DNA of 64,000 nt, taken from contig NZ_CP041744.1 of NCBI RefSeq assembly GCF_007556815.1, forward strand, positions 61,786 to 125,785, read 5' to 3'. The number at the start of each line of letters is the position of its first letter. The first letter of the stretch is position 1. Below are positions 24,792 to 34,155 of the stretch, piece by piece. This DNA is from Paraburkholderia megapolitana (GTDB taxonomy: Bacteria; Pseudomonadota; Gammaproteobacteria; Burkholderiales; Burkholderiaceae). The notes beneath the pieces were generated by a model that was given only the letters and a program-made list of their open reading frames with translations, was not told where the DNA came from and did not search any database. A program made the translations under genes and the position numbers.

Positions 24792-26146
24792 GTCGCGGCG
24801 CGACCAGAGATAACTATTCTCTGTACAAGGCCATTTACTGGCTCTCTTCGCTTGTTTTTATCGCAATCATCTCGTATGTTGCGTTTGATTTCATGTCGGC
24901 AGGCGAAAGCCTCATGAAGGATCTTGCTCCATCGCTTGATAGTTATTCGGCGATCGAGCGCATACAGATCCCTACGGAACGACTGATGATAGATGTCGTT
25001 CGCCTGCCTGACCCGCACGCACTCGCCGATCTCAAGGTGACCGCGAGTGTCGTCCGCTCAAGGTTTGACGTTTTTCGAACGGGAACAAGACTGGGGGACG
25101 TACTCGCCGCAGACCCGGTCACTTATCAGCGAATGCTGGCGACCGGAGACAGGTTTAACGTCATCGCCATGCATCTGACAGAACTGCAAGGCGATATATC
25201 TGGACGCGAGAGGGTCATCGATGAGCTAGAGAATTTCAGAAAGACGTTGGTTCATCTGAATAATGATCTTTACCCCGACCAGATCCGGCATTACGCGCTG
25301 ATAATGGAGACGACCCAGAACCAGCGGCGCCTGTTCATTTATACATGTATAGCCTGGTCTGCTGCAACGATGATCTGGGGTGGATTTTTCATGATGCTTG
25401 GCCTGAAGTATCGAAGGACATATAAAGAAAAAGAAGATGCCATTCAGCGAAAGAGCCTCTTTGTTGCCCTGTTCAATCATGAATTGAGATCTCCCCTGCA
25501 GTCGTTAGTTGGCCATGCCGATAATCTTCTGGAAAAGGTCAACGATAGACCGGACCTGGCGTCTGGTCAGAGCATAGAGACCGAGGTCAAGGCCATCGAC
25601 CGTTGCGTTGAAACCATTCAGGCAAGAATGACAACCTTCAATCAGTATTCGAGACTGGAAGCTGGGAAGGTAACACTAATACGGGAGAGCGTTGATGTCC
25701 ACGAGATGGTCCTGTTCGTTGTCGAGAGCCTGAGAGCAGTGGCCGACGAAAAGGGGATCAGCATCCTGGCTGACGCAGAGATCCAGAATCAGGATTTCAC
25801 GGTAGATAAACAAGGGCTTCAACAGATTCTCGAGAATATCATCGGGAATGCCGTTAAATTTACTACACACGGAAACGTTGCTGTTTCGGCCTCTGTGGTG
25901 ATGCCCCGATCACACGAACGCTGCCTGCAGATCAGGGTCACCGATACTGGAATTGGGATGACGGCCGCAGAACAGGAGAAAATCTTCGATCCATTCTTCA
26001 GGGCCGAGCGCACCGGCGGGATCGGCGGAGTCGGCCTTGGACTGGCCATGGTGAAGTTTCTCGTGGACATCATGGGCGGGGATATCCGGGTGAGCAGTAA
26101 AATTCACGAAGGGACGGAAGTTACTGTCAGAATCCCGGTTGCGTGA
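24788..26146 (+). CDS. membrane sensor histidine kinase
   Basis: This is a kinase of about 450 residues with two membrane helices (around residues 16-36 and 180-202) bracketing a 140-residue periplasmic sensor region. The cytoplasmic part has the H box FNHELRSPLQSL, the N box ENIIGNAVKFT, the G1 box DTGIGM and the G2 box GVGLGLAMVKFLVDIMGG. It autophosphorylates the H-box His and would pass phosphate to a receiver. The start at 24788 overlaps the upstream stop (ATGA); 24761 is an alternative. The partner is probably the convergent HTH-receiver protein next door. The ligand may be presented by the SUOX-like protein encoded upstream. Confidence 0.92.
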   Translation: MSRGATRDNYSLYKAIYWLSSLVFIAIISYVAFDFMSAGESLMKDLAPSLDSYSAIERIQIPTERLMIDVVRLPDPHALADLKVTASVVRSRFDVFRTGTRLGDVLAADPVTYQRMLATGDRFNVIAMHLTELQGDISGRERVIDELENFRKTLVHLNNDLYPDQIRHYALIMETTQNQRRLFIYTCIAWSAATMIWGGFFMMLGLKYRRTYKEKEDAIQRKSLFVALFNHELRSPLQSLVGHADNLLEKVNDRPDLASGQSIETEVKAIDRCVETIQARMTTFNQYSRLEAGKVTLIRESVDVHEMVLFVVESLRAVADEKGISILADAEIQNQDFTVDKQGLQQILENIIGNAVKFTTHGNVAVSASVVMPRSHERCLQIRVTDTGIGMTAAEQEKIFDPFFRAERTGGIGGVGLGLAMVKFLVDIMGGDIRVSSKIHEGTEVTVRIPVA

Positions 26147-26166
26147 ATGTCTAGCAACTCACCCTG

Positions 26167-26994
26167 TCAGGAGTGAGCCCCCGGTTTGACGTCGTGGCTG
26201 AGAAATAGCGAAAAGAAGGTCGTTGCCAGTATCTTTGGTCGCATTGGTTTCTCGAGCACAACAACCTCGTAAAGCTCGACAATCCGGGCCAGGTCCGACT
26301 CGTCGATTACATGCGTCTCGATCTCCCCGGTCAGGATGACAATGGGAGCGAAATTCTCCGAGACCTCCCGCACATGCCTGACTGCCGCCTCTGCGGTAGT
26401 GGTTCTCGAAAGAACCCAGTCCATTATGTAACCGTCAAATGTCGATTTCTCTGCGTCGTTGATGAATGCATCGAGAGAATTGTATTCCTCGACATCGAGT
26501 CCCAGCGCCTTGAAACTGGTGGAGATGCTCTTTGTTATCTCATGTTCGTCGTCCAGGACGGCAATGCGCGGGGGCGGGAGAATCTCAATATTCCGGATCG
26601 TGTAGCACTCGACATGCTCTGAAATAGTGTTTCCCGGCACTACGATCCATGCGTCTCCTCTCTGGACGGCGACGAAATTCTCGTGCTGGGGTGTTGGCGT
26701 CACATCCCCCCGAACGATATTGCATCGTTGCGTTCGATCATTGAATCTGAGAATGGCGTTCCATTTCTCTTTGCCACCATAATCAATCAAGGTACTTAAA
26801 GGTACATGAAAATGGCGCGCGATAGCTTGTAATTGCTCACGGGTCCACGCCTTCTGGCCGTTCATTTTTTTCTGAACAGAGGTGTAGTGCAGGTCCAGCA
26901 GCTCTGCGAGAAATTTATTCTGTTGTCGGGTCGGGATATCCCGATTATTCAGGATCTCTCTAATTTTCTGCGCGTATTGCTCGGAATTATCCAT
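26167..26994 (-). CDS. BetR-type HTH plus receiver-domain regulator
   Basis: In this 275-residue protein the domain order is unusual: the DNA-binding domain comes first and the receiver last. Residues 1-70 (QQNKFLAELLDLHYTSVQKK, then WTREQLQAIARHFHVPLSTL) match the BetR-like helix-turn-helix. Residues about 145-265 form a CheY-like receiver with the acidic start AVLDDEHE, the phospho-acceptor Asp in GYIMDWVL, the Thr in ILTGE and the Lys in VVLEKP. It is convergent with the sensor kinase and separated from it by only 20 bp. A role controlling the receptor operon, perhaps with autoregulation, is inferred. Confidence 0.85.
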   Translation of the reverse strand: MDNSEQYAQKIREILNNRDIPTRQQNKFLAELLDLHYTSVQKKMNGQKAWTREQLQAIARHFHVPLSTLIDYGGKEKWNAILRFNDRTQRCNIVRGDVTPTPQHENFVAVQRGDAWIVVPGNTISEHVECYTIRNIEILPPPRIAVLDDEHEITKSISTSFKALGLDVEEYNSLDAFINDAEKSTFDGYIMDWVLSRTTTAEAAVRHVREVSENFAPIVILTGEIETHVIDESDLARIVELYEVVVLEKPMRPKILATTFFSLFLSHDVKPGAHS

Positions 26995-27521
26995 AAATGA
27001 ATTGTAATCCAGTTTGCATAGATTCTGATCCCTCTATGCGGATCGTGGATGATGGAGCGAATACGTCTGGCTTTCAGTGATCATCCTGAAAAATATTTTG
27101 AGTCTATTCGCACACTCACGGCTTATATCCAATCATCCAGTGCGCATCATTTCTGCGCCTACCAGCGCGGAGCAAGCTTTCAGCGCGGTCTCGAACGTTG
27201 CAAATGTACAACGAAAATCTTCGACCCGAAAGCAGAATTCGCTGTCTCCCGCACTTGACAAGACCTGGCGCGATCCATAGGGTACGCATTGTCTAATTAA
27301 AGTCTGTTTGTGGTCTGTTATAGGTCTTCTTTTTGAGACTAACGAGATTGGGATCGAGCGAGGCATCGACTGTGGTTACCTGCACCTCACAGCATCTAGC
27401 AACACCAACCGTCAGGAAATTTCTCGATGGTGCTGAAGCAATGTCGCTTGGCTACGTTATAAGCGTCAACCGGGGCGCGTCCGGTGATGACGGGCGTCGG
27501 GTTCCGGCGTGAGGTCGATGA
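26995..27521. other. intergenic, no gene recognised
   Basis: About 527 bp between the regulator and the next small genes. It should hold the regulator's promoter on the minus strand. The short frames seen have no recognisable content. Confidence 0.35.
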
Positions 27522-28091
27522 ATGAAGAACTATCAGCCTAGTCAGCGGCGATATCGCGCGGCCACCATTTACCTGGGAGCGACGCTTGTGAGCTGCTTCG
27601 CAGCTGCATCCATCGTCGCCTGCGCGCTCAGCCTTTTGCCCGACGCAATTGCAGGCGGCGCCGTGGTATTGGCCATTCTGGCCGTTTCCGCCTGCCTGAT
27701 CGTCTACGGCGCGAGTACTTCCCGCGCGGGCGAAGTGGAGCTGTCACCTCCCCTAACAATCGCTCACGAAGGCCGAGCGATATGCGAAAGCCTCTCGGCG
27801 CAGCTGGTGAAGGCCCAACTGGTGAATCCGGAGTTCGGGAGTCAGCCTGCGAAACTGGACGGATGCAGATCAGAGCGTATCCGCGTACTTCAGTCATGGC
27901 CGGTAGACGGCGACGATATCGCAAAGGTACGACGCAGATATCGTGTAGCCGCCAATATCGACACCTCATTGCCGGGCCGTGGCCATGCGCCGGGCGGCAC
28001 CTGCAGCCTGCCTCCCGGGCTTTCGGCCGGAGGTGTCTCGTCAGGGGCGCTAATTTCGCACACAGGCGTTGACCGGGTGAGGCAACTGTGA
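27522..28091 (+). CDS. hypothetical membrane protein
   Basis: This 189-residue frame has two hydrophobic helices near residues 15-35 and 40-63 and a hydrophilic C-terminal half that is Arg/Gly/Pro-rich. The last codons overlap the GTG start of the next gene (GTGA), which suggests the reading frame is real to its end. No family was recognised, and the C-terminal half could be frameshifted. It is the first of three genes leading to a recombinase-like protein. Confidence 0.4.
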   Translation: MKNYQPSQRRYRAATIYLGATLVSCFAAASIVACALSLLPDAIAGGAVVLAILAVSACLIVYGASTSRAGEVELSPPLTIAHEGRAICESLSAQLVKAQLVNPEFGSQPAKLDGCRSERIRVLQSWPVDGDDIAKVRRRYRVAANIDTSLPGRGHAPGGTCSLPPGLSAGGVSSGALISHTGVDRVRQL

Positions 28092-28453
28092 GTCCGGACT
28101 ACACGCAGATTGCGATACCACGCCGCAAGCGCACGGCCGCCGGCGCACGGCCGATAGAGTTCATAGACTTGACCCCGCGATGGAGGACGCTCATGCCAAT
28201 CCTGCTCGCGACGATAGAGGGTGGTACGCAGACCGGCCGGGCCAACGCGTTGCGCGGGCTGCACGAACTCGCCGACACCGTCGACTCGACACACGCGACA
28301 CAAATGCGCATGCGGGCGGTGCTCACATCGCTTCTCGACATACTCGCCCGCTCCCGAAGTGCACTGACACCTGGGGAAGACGCGGTGTTGTCGGAAGCAC
28401 TCGAACTGCTCGAGCTAACGAAGCCCCCGGTCGTCCCGCTGAAAAAGCGATAG
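28088..28453 (+). CDS. hypothetical protein, recombinase-associated
   Basis: This 121-residue protein with a GTG start overlaps the upstream stop. It is mostly helical: a basic N-terminus (IPRRKRTAAGARP), then a helical body with LRGLHELADTVDSTHATQMR and SLLDILARSRSAL. It resembles in size and position the small proteins encoded ahead of large plasmid recombinases (a similar set occurs at 50,318). No family name can be given. Confidence 0.45.
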   Translation: MSPDYTQIAIPRRKRTAAGARPIEFIDLTPRWRTLMPILLATIEGGTQTGRANALRGLHELADTVDSTHATQMRMRAVLTSLLDILARSRSALTPGEDAVLSEALELLELTKPPVVPLKKR

Positions 28454-28480
28454 CCGTCGAGGCAAGCCAGTGGGCTTACG

Positions 28481-29686
28481 TTGCCGACGCGCGAGCGGGT
28501 TACGACGACTGAAACGACCGTCGTGCATGTTTGCCCGACAGGCTTTCCCGTTGAGAAATTCGGCCGGGCGATGAACCCGATGATTGCTTGCGCGACACGG
28601 GTCGTGGACGGGGACGCTGCGTCTGTCTTCATGCAATATTGGAGGCTTCAGATCGAGGACTTGGGACGACCTCTTCGCCCTGTAAACCGGTTGGCGAATC
28701 GGAGATTCGCTTCGTTGGTGGGGTCTGCGTATTCAGTATATAACTTAGGTATGGATGCTCTAACCGTCTGGGTCAATGACCCGCTACAGGCATATACCCG
28801 GTGGCAGCAGAACGAGGCCGCCGGCGTCGACGGGAAGCCGTTTTCGCCTCGCTCCATCGTGCAGCACAGGGCGATGTTTGAACGATTCTTCCGACACCTG
28901 ATACACCATCGTGTAACGCTCGCGACCTTCGGAGCCGCACATCTCGACTATTTCTTTGCTGAAGTGGAGAACCGCTGCGCGTCCGGTTCCGCGACACAGG
29001 CTCGGTATCTCAGACTGATCGAGCGGGTTTGCCGACACTTGATCGAGCTCGGTTTGCGCGAACACAATCCGGCGGCGGAGCTTGCCTACGCCGTTTCATG
29101 GCCTGAGGACGACCCCCGGCTTTCGTTTCTGGATGAACCGGATGCCCTGCGCCTCGAGGCCTTCGTTCGACCCAGCACTGCCGACTCCTTCACGCAGCAG
29201 CGCGAGCGTGCGATCACGGCGCTTCTACTGGCCACTGGCGTAGCGCCGGCTGAACTCAGGTCTGCCCGCCGCCCCGACGTCGTTGTCGACCGTGTACGGT
29301 CACATTTCGACGTGACCCGGCACGGTGCGCGTCCCGCCCGACGCGTGCCCGTTGCCGACTTCGGTGTGCCAGCGCTTGCAGCCTGGCTAAACGTCCACAC
29401 CGATGGCGGCAACGATGTCCTGCTTTTCCCGTCGCCTCGCGGTGGCCAGCTAACCGATATGTATCTTGGGCGCATGCTCGCACGTGTTTTTGCGCTGACA
29501 GGAATCGATCATTCTGGAGGCAACCCGCGAACCCTGCGCAACACTTACGCACGGCGCCAGATGCTCGGTGGCCGCAGCGATGCCGATGTTGCATCCCTCC
29601 TCGGCCTGGTCAGCCCACGTACGGTCACGAGGATCAGAGCGACATTGCCTTCCGCGCGAACCACGTCGGTGGTCGCGCTGCCTTGA
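28481..29686 (+). CDS. tyrosine recombinase-like protein, catalytic residues degenerate
   Basis: This is a 401-residue protein of the phage-integrase fold. The core-binding region is about 80-200 (SPRSIVQHRAMFERFFRHLI). The catalytic region has its first Arg in ATGVAPAELRS near 258 and a second segment NPRTLRNTYARRQMLGG near 350, where the usual H-x-L-R-H-T becomes P-R-T-L-R-N-T. The final SPRTVTRIRATL segment, where the Tyr nucleophile should be, has none. It may be an inactive accessory subunit rather than an active recombinase. The TTG start at 28481 is uncertain; ATG at 28571 is an alternative. It follows two small genes in the same direction. Confidence 0.62.
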   Translation: MPTRERVTTTETTVVHVCPTGFPVEKFGRAMNPMIACATRVVDGDAASVFMQYWRLQIEDLGRPLRPVNRLANRRFASLVGSAYSVYNLGMDALTVWVNDPLQAYTRWQQNEAAGVDGKPFSPRSIVQHRAMFERFFRHLIHHRVTLATFGAAHLDYFFAEVENRCASGSATQARYLRLIERVCRHLIELGLREHNPAAELAYAVSWPEDDPRLSFLDEPDALRLEAFVRPSTADSFTQQRERAITALLLATGVAPAELRSARRPDVVVDRVRSHFDVTRHGARPARRVPVADFGVPALAAWLNVHTDGGNDVLLFPSPRGGQLTDMYLGRMLARVFALTGIDHSGGNPRTLRNTYARRQMLGGRSDADVASLLGLVSPRTVTRIRATLPSARTTSVVALP

Positions 29687-30090
29687 CTTCGCAACTGCCT
29701 CCTTAGTCTGGAAGAGTCGTCCCGTCGGGGGCGGCATACCCGGAGTGAACGGAGCAAAGCAATGACCTACAAGACTGTCTTTAACGAACTCATCTACCAG
29801 TGCGAAACGGGAGAGCCGGCCGTCGCGCTTCACGGTCGCACTCGGCGACCCGCCAGCACGCGTCGTTGTCTTTCACGTTGTGCACGATGCCCCCTCACAG
29901 CGTCAATCCGGTCGCGAACGTGTTCGCACACGATCAGATCTTGAACCGGTTAATGGGACCCCGCCTCGCTGGCCTTATCCTTTCGGCCGCGACAGTGGTC
30001 GTGGGTGAACGATCTAGGCGAGGCGGACCTGGTCCTCGGGTTCATGCTATCGTTTGGCATAGGGGTTATTTCTATGGACGGGGAGCGAGC
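29687..30090. other. intergenic, no gene recognised
   Basis: About 400 bp after the recombinase-like gene. A frame from 29762 looks coding for about 15 codons, then loses sense, so there may be a decayed small gene. No terminator was identified. Confidence 0.3.
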
Positions 30091-30204
30091 ATGGGTTGGA
30101 GCTTTTTTGCACTCGGCGTGACAGTCGTGCTGTGTGCTCTTGCGCTGGTCATGGATCACAACGGTCGCAAGGCGGACCGCGAGCGCGGCACTCGCCGCCG
30201 CTAG
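30091..30204 (+). CDS. small single-helix membrane peptide (37 residues)
   Basis: The ATG is preceded by GGAG. The peptide is one transmembrane helix (FFALGVTVVLCALALVM) followed by a basic tail (GRKADRERGTRRR). It is too short for standard gene calling. Function unknown. Confidence 0.45.
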   Translation: MGWSFFALGVTVVLCALALVMDHNGRKADRERGTRRR

Positions 30205-30488
30205 CCTCTTCTTCGGGTGAAGCATTGCCCCGTTACCACTGCAAGCTGCACCTTCGGGAGCAGCTTTTTTGTTTCTGGGGCAGAAATGAATACATTTCGC
30301 GATCTGTCCGTCGCGCAGATGACAACGCCCCTTGATCTCACGGATATGACGCTTCGCTACATCGTGTGTCAACCGGAACTCCCACTCGCCGGTACGGACC
30401 TCGAACCCGAGTGAATCACGGTTGCGCTCTCGCGGTAACGAAGACGAGGACCGGCACGGCCCGCCACGCTTATCGCACTGGTCACGCG

Positions 30489-32069
30489 TCACCTAGCAGC
30501 AACGGGTTCGCCAGGACATGGGAACTCGATGTGCCCGACTCCTTGAGTTTGATGCTGCTGTATCCCCTGGGCGACTACGGTCTGCCCGAAAATATCTCGC
30601 AATGCGTCCTGTTCACTACTTTGAACAACTGTCGGTTGGCGTTCACCGGCGATAGGCCGGTCACCAGGGCGCGCAGACGATGCGCTAGCAGTGCGCGCCG
30701 CATTTAACACTGGACCGGCTTGAAGGGACTCCATTCCCGGCGCTGCCTGGAACATGGGAGAGACTTTATCGTGCCCAAACGTTACCCCGCACAGTGCCCG
30801 GTATCGTGAGCAATTCACCGATTCACCGCTCATTTCACTGGACGCATGGATCTTCCCTGCAACACGATTACCCATCGGTCTATCGAGCGCCGGGACGACA
30901 CCTGTCGATCCCGGAGCCATATCGCGTGGATGGGCTTCCTCAGCGTGCGAGGATGCGGTACAGCGCAGGCCGTGAAATTCCAAGCGCGGCCGCTGCGTGT
31001 GTCTTGTTGCCGGAAGCTCTATCGAGCGCCTGGGTAACGTCGTCGCGCGAGGGCGCGGGGGCCGCGTAAGGCGCTGTTGTATTTTTAATGTGGAGAGGTA
31101 CGCATTCGCCTTGGTGATGCGACTGTGACCCATCGCCTCCGCGACGCGACGTTGCGCTTCCTCATGCAACGCGGCATCGGGTACAAGATCAGATCGCTTG
31201 ATCGGTGCGGGCGTTCCGGTAACGGTCTCGTACAGTTCATGTGCCCACTGATGCCGCAGTCCGTGGCTCGTGAAACCGAGTCCCGACTTCGTCACGCCGT
31301 GCTTTTCCAGCACGTAGTAGTACCAGTCCCGCCATTGTTTCAGCGTGCGGTCTGCCGGTACTGTCGAGCCCGTCACCCCGTTGCTCAGTCGCGCAGCTTC
31401 CTCCAGCACATTGATGCGCTCCTGGATCGGCACCTCCCGCGGGCGGCCGCCCTTTGTGCCGCGGTCAATGCCCAGTGTCTGCGGATTGCGCGCCGCCTCG
31501 AGCGGACGCAGCATGAAGCTTTCCAGCACGCGCAGACCGAATGCTGCCTGCAGTTTGAGCTGAACCGCAACATAGGGACACGTCTGGCCGATCTCTTCAA
31601 TCTTCTGTGCGGCCGTGATGCCGTGACCGATCCACGACTTGTCCTCGATCGCCACATACGAGCGTACAAGTCCTTTCTCTTTCCGGTCAACGTAGTCGGC
31701 CAGTGTGCCGACGAGATCCTTCTTCCCTATCCATGACGCTAGCGCGCGAAGGTAAGTCAGCTTGTTCTCGATCGTGCCTCCTCCCTGACCGAGCGACACC
31801 CAATGCTGCACCAGCCATCTCACATGCTTCTCCTTGAGAGACCACGGAGACTGGATCTCGAATCCGCCACGCCGCAATTCGACAAATGCCTTGCAGAGCG
31901 CTCCGGTCCGTCGTTCCTGCGTCAGCGCAGACAGCGACTTCACACTAAGCCGAGTCCGGCTGTGTATCTCCTGCACGTGCCTGTCAAAGATGCGGAGCAA
32001 CGCATCGGTCAATGCCGGGGGTAACCCGTATCCGCGTACCAGTTCCCTTACGTTCAATACCATCGCCAT
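30489..32069 (-). CDS. integrase-domain protein with abnormal C-terminal extension
   Basis: The first 350 residues are a coherent tyrosine recombinase: FGLRVLESFMLRPLEA with the first Arg near 185, HGLRHQWAHEL with His/Arg near 275, then AEAMGHSRITKANAYLSTL with the last His and the Tyr nucleophile near 335-350. After residue 352 the frame turns into 170 residues of low-information Arg/Pro/Ser sequence (below about 31,010). There, a shifted frame reads a Fis-like helix-turn-helix (see next entry). So the natural protein probably ended or continued differently, and a frameshift is likely. It resembles integrases of conjugative elements. Confidence 0.7.
   Translation of the reverse strand: MAMVLNVRELVRGYGLPPALTDALLRIFDRHVQEIHSRTRLSVKSLSALTQERRTGALCKAFVELRRGGFEIQSPWSLKEKHVRWLVQHWVSLGQGGGTIENKLTYLRALASWIGKKDLVGTLADYVDRKEKGLVRSYVAIEDKSWIGHGITAAQKIEEIGQTCPYVAVQLKLQAAFGLRVLESFMLRPLEAARNPQTLGIDRGTKGGRPREVPIQERINVLEEAARLSNGVTGSTVPADRTLKQWRDWYYYVLEKHGVTKSGLGFTSHGLRHQWAHELYETVTGTPAPIKRSDLVPDAALHEEAQRRVAEAMGHSRITKANAYLSTLKIQQRLTRPPRPRATTLPRRSIELPATRHTQRPRLEFHGLRCTASSHAEEAHPRDMAPGSTGVVPALDRPMGNRVAGKIHASSEMSGESVNCSRYRALCGVTFGHDKVSPMFQAAPGMESLQAGPVLNAARTASASSARPGDRPIAGERQPTVVQSSEQDALRDIFGQTVVAQGIQQHQTQGVGHIEFPCPGEPVAAR
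30938..31060 (-). pseudogene. Fis-type helix-turn-helix fragment
   Basis: In a frame shifted from the integrase, this stretch reads SRDDVTQALDRASGNKTHAA and then AALGISRPALYRILAR before a stop. This matches the C-terminal Fis-type HTH of sigma-54-dependent regulators. There is no ATPase domain upstream. It is either a fused tail of the integrase exposed by a frameshift or a remnant of another gene. Confidence 0.55.
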
Positions 32070-33140
32070 CGTCCGTTACCCTTCGTTTCCATGTCCTGTA
32101 TCACCGGGATCGACAGCCCGGTCCGTCGCTGGCGCACGCCCCTACCTGGCGCGCTCCGCGTGGTCCACCACATGGACCCCTTCTGTACTGCTTCACGCCG
32201 CTTACCAGGCGACATCGCCGGTTACCCCCGGCGTGGGGTCCTGACTTCCTGCCTTTAGCGATTCAATCTGATCAGCCCGGCACACGGAAGATGTGCGCTC
32301 CGACTGTCCTGCCCACTGCGTAATCGATCCCGTCGCAGGGCGCTTCGCGCGGCCCCACTGGCATCGACTGCTACCACCGCAGTTTCGCGGCTACCCTCGC
32401 CGGCCCGACGCTCTCGCGTCGTCGCCGCGCGTCGCATGACGTGCGGTATGGACCTGCCGGGTAATTTCTGTTGCGCATTTGTGGTTACGGCTGCGCCTAC
32501 CGTTATCTCTTCCGTTCAGGGAGCCGCGGAAGCCGGTCTATGCCGGTCCGCATCCACTCCCCCGTTCCAAAGCACGCTCGACTCAGCCGCGGTGTATCGG
32601 GCTTCGCGAGCGCACCCAGCGTCGTGTGCTGAAGGAACGCGTCCATTGCCGTTGAGGCTGCGCGGAGTGTCCGGTTGTCCGGTCTCCACACCCTCTCATT
32701 AGCAAACATAGCGGCGGACACCCGCCAATCGTATGGATGTCGCACTGTCCACCATCCTCAGTCTGGATCGGTGTGGACTTGATCTGATTGAAAAAAAGAC
32801 CGCGTCAGCGTGTGGCGCGATCAGTTTCATGAAATGTGGCCGCAGTGGGCCAGAATCAGAAGGGACGAAGGGCCATGGGCCCTCGGTTCGATGCGTCTGT
32901 GACGCGGTAGGTCTATCCAGAATAGTCACTCGCGCCAGTGTGAAAGCACCAAAAGCTCGCCTTAAGTGCCCCGCTTTCAGGACTTGACTTCGAAATGCCG
33001 TCGATAGACTGGACCGGGTCAAAGTCGCACTTCGCATGTGACTGACGACGCATGGCAACGTCTCACCTGACCAGTGAACCTGAATGGTGAACTTGAAGTG
33101 TGACTTTGCCTTTTCCGGTCCACACCTGGAGGAATCAAAC
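32070..33140. other. long spacer upstream of the ParM-like gene
   Basis: About 1.07 kb with no supported gene. Its right end carries inverted copies of a 15-17-bp motif (33019-33034 and 33093-33109) just upstream of the ParM-like gene, a candidate operator or centromere region. The left two thirds look like decayed DNA. Confidence 0.4.
33019..33109. repeat. inverted pair of TCAAAGTCGCACTTC-type motifs
   Basis: TCAAAGTCGCACTTCG at 33019-33034 and, in inverse orientation, TTGAAGTGTGACTTTGC at 33093-33109 lie directly upstream of the ParM-like gene. A third copy, TTGAAGTGCGACTTTGA, lies at 45422-45438 after the parAB locus. ParM systems use DNA repeats next to the gene as centromere and operator, so these are candidates. 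Confidence 0.45.
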
Positions 33141-34151
33141 TTGAAAACCCCGGTCTTCGCCGTCGACGTCGGCTACGGCAACACGAAATACGCATGGCGA
33201 GCAGCGAGCGGCACGATCGCCACGGGCATGTTCCCATCCCTCGCACCACTCGCGGCGAGCCGCGCGCTGTCGACGTACGGCGAACATGTGCTCGCCGCAC
33301 GGAAGGTCGTGAGCATCACCATCGACCGGATTGATTACGAAGTCGGTCCCGACGTGTCGCTGACGGCTGCCTACGGCAACACAGGTCGCGCACTCACCGA
33401 CGATTTCGGGCTCTCGGACAATTACGCGGCGCTGCTGGCCGGTGCCCTGCATTTCTCTGGTGTGACACGCATCGAGCGCCTCGTGCTCGGCCTGCCCGTG
33501 CACAATCTGAAACGGTATGAGGCCGCGCTGAAAGAGCGCTTCTGCGGAACCCTCGATTTCGGGCAAGGCAACATCACGGTGGAAAAGGTCGTCGTCGTTC
33601 CGCAACCGCTGGGGTCGCTGATTCTGGCGTCCGCCAACCGCCAGAACGAGTTCGGCCGCGACAGCGCCCACCTCGTGGTCGATGTCGGCTACTTCACGAC
33701 CGACTGGCTATACGCAAACGGATTCTCGATGGACGACAGGCGCAGCGACGGGGTACCTGGTGGCGCATCGCAGATCTACCAGCGTATCGCCGGCCTGATC
33801 GCCCGCGATGAAGGCGAACAGGTCGACGACATCGAACGTATCGACAAGGCCATGCGCGAGCGAGCGCCATTCTTCTTCTATGGCAGGAACATCGATCTCG
33901 CACCGTACCTGGAGCAGTCAAGGCCGCTCGTGGCGCGCGTCGTGAAAGAAATGCAGAACAACGTCGGGCGACTGACGAACGTGCGATCCGTCATCCTCTC
34001 CGGCGGCGGAGCCGCACTGTATGCATCGGAGATTCGTGCAGCGTTCCCGCGGGTACTCATTGAGGTCATCGATTCACCGTGTCTTGCCAACGCACGTGGC
34101 TTCCTCGCCGTGGGTGAGGCAAGCGTTGCCCGCGATCGCCGCAACGGGTGA
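33141..34151 (+). CDS. ParM/StbA-like actin-family plasmid segregation protein
   Basis: The start is set at TTG 33141, with GGAGG 8 nt upstream; the longer frame from 33084 adds atypical residues. The 336-residue product begins KTPVFAVDVGYGNTKYAW, the phosphate-1 loop of actin-like ATPases. It has a second DVGYFTTDW loop near 175 and the adenosine motif VILSGGGAALY near 290. Proteins like this polymerise with ATP to push plasmid copies apart. It also resembles the ParM-like component D of PRTRC cassettes, but no other cassette genes are adjacent. A truncated near-copy lies at 40,209. Confidence 0.85.
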   Translation: MKTPVFAVDVGYGNTKYAWRAASGTIATGMFPSLAPLAASRALSTYGEHVLAARKVVSITIDRIDYEVGPDVSLTAAYGNTGRALTDDFGLSDNYAALLAGALHFSGVTRIERLVLGLPVHNLKRYEAALKERFCGTLDFGQGNITVEKVVVVPQPLGSLILASANRQNEFGRDSAHLVVDVGYFTTDWLYANGFSMDDRRSDGVPGGASQIYQRIAGLIARDEGEQVDDIERIDKAMRERAPFFFYGRNIDLAPYLEQSRPLVARVVKEMQNNVGRLTNVRSVILSGGGAALYASEIRAAFPRVLIEVIDSPCLANARGFLAVGEASVARDRRNG

Positions 34152-34155
34152 AGCC

